From: Prevotella sp.
Lineage (GTDB): Bacteria > Bacteroidota > Bacteroidia > Bacteroidales > Bacteroidaceae
Assembly (NCBI GenBank): GCA_022732315.1
Contig: JAIJUV010000120.1
Span: 1-7,489, forward strand
Length of the DNA: 7,489 bases
Reading direction: 5' to 3'
This document shows, in pieces, positions 6,270 to 7,489 of the stretch; position 1 is the stretch's first letter, and the number at the start of each line of letters is the position of its first letter. A program made the position numbers and the translations under genes. The notes under the pieces are model-generated. The model searched no databases and had not been told where the DNA came from. It saw only the letters and a list, made by a program, of their open reading frames with translations.

Positions 6270-6507
6270 TAAAATCTTTTATTAATTGAATGTCAGTGGG
6301 TTAAGCACTTTAAAAAGTGTAACTACTAACGATTTAGAAACGAGCTATATTCTTTTTCTTTCACAACCTTGCAATATACAAAGAACGCTTTGATTACAGG
6401 TAGAAAGATAAATTGAAATTCTGAAATACAATTATTTTTGCTCAATTTTTCACTTTCTTTAATAGATATCCTTAGCAAGTCTCTTATTACTTTACCTACT
6501 TCAAGGT
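6270..6507. other. Gene-free spacer between RHS scrap and receptor promoter
   Basis: This is AT-rich sequence with a hairpin (6306-6319), an inverted pair CAAAG/CTTTG around 6379-6392 and no convincing gene. A minus-strand open frame at 6326-6514 starts with TTG and shows no family features. Confidence 0.4.
6306..6319. repeat. Short hairpin CACTTTAAAAAGTG
   Basis: The arms CACTTT and AAAGTG pair around two A residues. The sequence is 13/14 identical to the palindrome at 852-865, and its last G begins GTAACTACTA, recalling the start of the IS66 ends. It may be a weak terminator or an IS footprint. Confidence 0.35.
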
Positions 6508-6539
6508 ATTGCAAATATACACCGATTTTCGTACCTTTG
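6508..6539 (+). promoter_or_regulatory. Bacteroidetes-type promoter of the second receptor gene
   Basis: ATTG (6508-6511, one mismatch to TTTG), a 20-base spacer and TACCTTTG (6532-6539, full match to TAnnTTTG) form a near-consensus promoter. Transcription would start around 6546, about 20 bases before the ATG at 6567. Confidence 0.6.
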
Positions 6540-6566
6540 CAGCCGATTTTGAATATTCAAACCAAG

Positions 6567-7489
6567 ATGAGGCTACGGTATGCTTATGTGTCTGTGCTTT
6601 TGCTCATGTCCTTCTCAACAATAGCAAATGTATGGGCATCGTCTTCCCTTTCTCCTGACGGAAGGGCTTTCTCTTATGCTGTGTCGAGTGATACAGTAAG
6701 GGAGAGTCGTGCCTTGTCAGAGGGCGATGGCGACTCTGTGGAAACGCAAAAAGAAGATTCCATCTTTAAGACGCTCAACCTCGGCGAAGTGGTGGTTACT
6801 GCTGCCATGAAGGAGGTGGAGATGAAGGGCGATACCACGGTCATCAATGCCAATGCTTTCCAGACTCCCGAAGGAGCATACCTCGAAGAACTCTTGAAGC
6901 GAGTGCCTGGATTGGAATACGAAAAGCAGAACAAGACGATGACCTACAACGGTCTTCCCATCCATGAAATCAATGTCAATGGCGAGAGTTTCTTTGGCGG
7001 CAACAGCACCCTCGCCCTCGAAAACCTGCCAGCCAAGTTGGTGAGCAAAATCAAGGTGTATGACAAGCGGAGCGAACTGGAGAAAATCACCAAGGTGCGC
7101 AAGGGCGGCGAAAACTATGTGCTCGACTTGCAGACCAAGCGAGAGTTCAACGGCACGCTGATTACTTCGGCTGGCATAGGCAGGGGCAACAACGAAAAGA
7201 AGGAAGCCGAGTTAATATCCAACCTCTTCCGCCAGACTGGCGATAACATCTCCGTGATAGCACGAAGTGGCAACAAGAACATGACCTCCCGCTATCCCGA
7301 CAACCGACAGGACAACGTGGCGATGAACTTTGCCAAGAAGTTCTCCAAGCGATTCACCCTCTATGGCAACATGATGTACAACCATTATGCCAGTGGCAAC
7401 GAGAGCACCCTATATAGCGAGCAATATCTCACCACAGGCAACCGTTACCAGAACTCGGCATCCACCAGCACCAATCGCAACACGATGGG
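6567..7489 (+). CDS. TonB-dependent-receptor-like outer-membrane protein, 3' end outside the window
   Basis: An open frame of 307 codons runs off the window. A signal peptide (MRLRYAYVSVLLLMSFSTIA then NVWA, cleavage likely after Ala24) is followed by a low-complexity acidic linker (about 25-66). A plug domain follows, with LNLGEVVVTA (70-79), DTTVINANAFQTPEGAYLEE (89-108), LKRVPGLEYE, MTYNGLPIHEINVNGESFFGG and AKLVSKIKVYDKRSE (156-170). Barrel strands begin near residue 190 (TKREFNGTLITSAGIGRGNN onward). Unlike the receptor at 1658-4039 there is no carboxypeptidase-regulatory-like domain between signal peptide and plug. It resembles Bacteroidetes receptors of roughly 900 residues, so about a third is seen. 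Ligand unknown. The ATG lies about 20 bases after the predicted start of transcription. Its G+C content is visibly higher than that of the region to its left, suggesting it is resident chromosomal sequence bordering an accessory region. Confidence 0.88.
   Translation, partial: MRLRYAYVSVLLLMSFSTIANVWASSSLSPDGRAFSYAVSSDTVRESRALSEGDGDSVETQKEDSIFKTLNLGEVVVTAAMKEVEMKGDTTVINANAFQTPEGAYLEELLKRVPGLEYEKQNKTMTYNGLPIHEINVNGESFFGGNSTLALENLPAKLVSKIKVYDKRSELEKITKVRKGGENYVLDLQTKREFNGTLITSAGIGRGNNEKKEAELISNLFRQTGDNISVIARSGNKNMTSRYPDNRQDNVAMNFAKKFSKRFTLYGNMMYNHYASGNESTLYSEQYLTTGNRYQNSASTSTNRNTM

Noticed and set aside
6319..6328. GTAACTACTA as a third IS66 end
   Set aside because: Only the first nine bases match; the following ACCCC and GGCATGAG parts are absent.
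6326..6514. Minus-strand 62-residue open frame
   Set aside because: TTG start, AT-rich spacer, no family features, and it overlaps the -33 box of the downstream receptor promoter; probably chance.
1..7489. CRISPR array, tRNA, rRNA or riboswitch
   Set aside because: No regularly spaced repeats, cloverleaf-like sequences or recognisable riboswitch cores were seen by eye.

Overview
The window looks like Bacteroidales DNA, most likely Prevotella/Segatella or a close relative. The evidence is two outer-membrane beta-barrel receptors of the Bacteroidetes type, a Bacteroidetes-style lipoprotein, promoters of the TTTG / TAnnTTTG type, weak ribosome binding sites, and IS66, IS1182-like and RHS remnants whose wording resembles Prevotella/Bacteroides proteins. 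It is an accessory stretch with much gene debris that ends in a healthy-looking chromosomal gene.

Layout from left to right: (1) the 3' tail of an unknown + strand gene runs in from before the window (to 112) and is followed by a strong hairpin (119-145). (2) A small lipoprotein gene with its own likely promoter lies at 207-656. It resembles small lipoproteins often seen near Bacteroidales RHS/toxin loci, so an immunity-type role is possible but unproven. (3) 657-1025 has no gene but holds an isolated IS66-type end (782-811), a palindrome and a weak hairpin. (4) On the minus strand at 1026-1657 two gene fragments are fused: the C-terminal part of an IS1182-like transposase, broken by one TAG, and a C10 (streptopain-like) peptidase fragment that keeps the His/Asn/Trp half but not the Cys half. 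(5) An intact 793-residue outer-membrane receptor occupies 1658-4039 on the minus strand. (6) An IS66 element remnant lies at 4346-5316. It keeps one end and the catalytic part of the transposase, has lost the N-terminal part, and carries one TAA nonsense codon. (7) A consensus-like promoter (5532-5563) precedes a 34-residue membrane miniprotein (5624-5728), followed by a frameshifted and truncated RHS/YD-repeat fragment (about 5801-6269). (8) A good Bacteroidetes promoter (6508-6539) drives a second outer-membrane receptor gene (6567 to beyond the window end), visibly richer in G+C than what precedes it.

The intact genes are the lipoprotein, the two receptors and perhaps the 34-residue miniprotein. 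The rest is decaying mobile or toxin-related DNA. The intact receptor at 1658-4039 lies between two IS66 ends that point the same way, which suggests IS-mediated acquisition or rearrangement. I see no complete new multi-gene system. The most worthwhile leads are the toxin/immunity-like debris (1-656 and 5624-6269), the miniprotein behind its promoter, and the IS66-bracketed receptor with the adjacent peptidase fragment.
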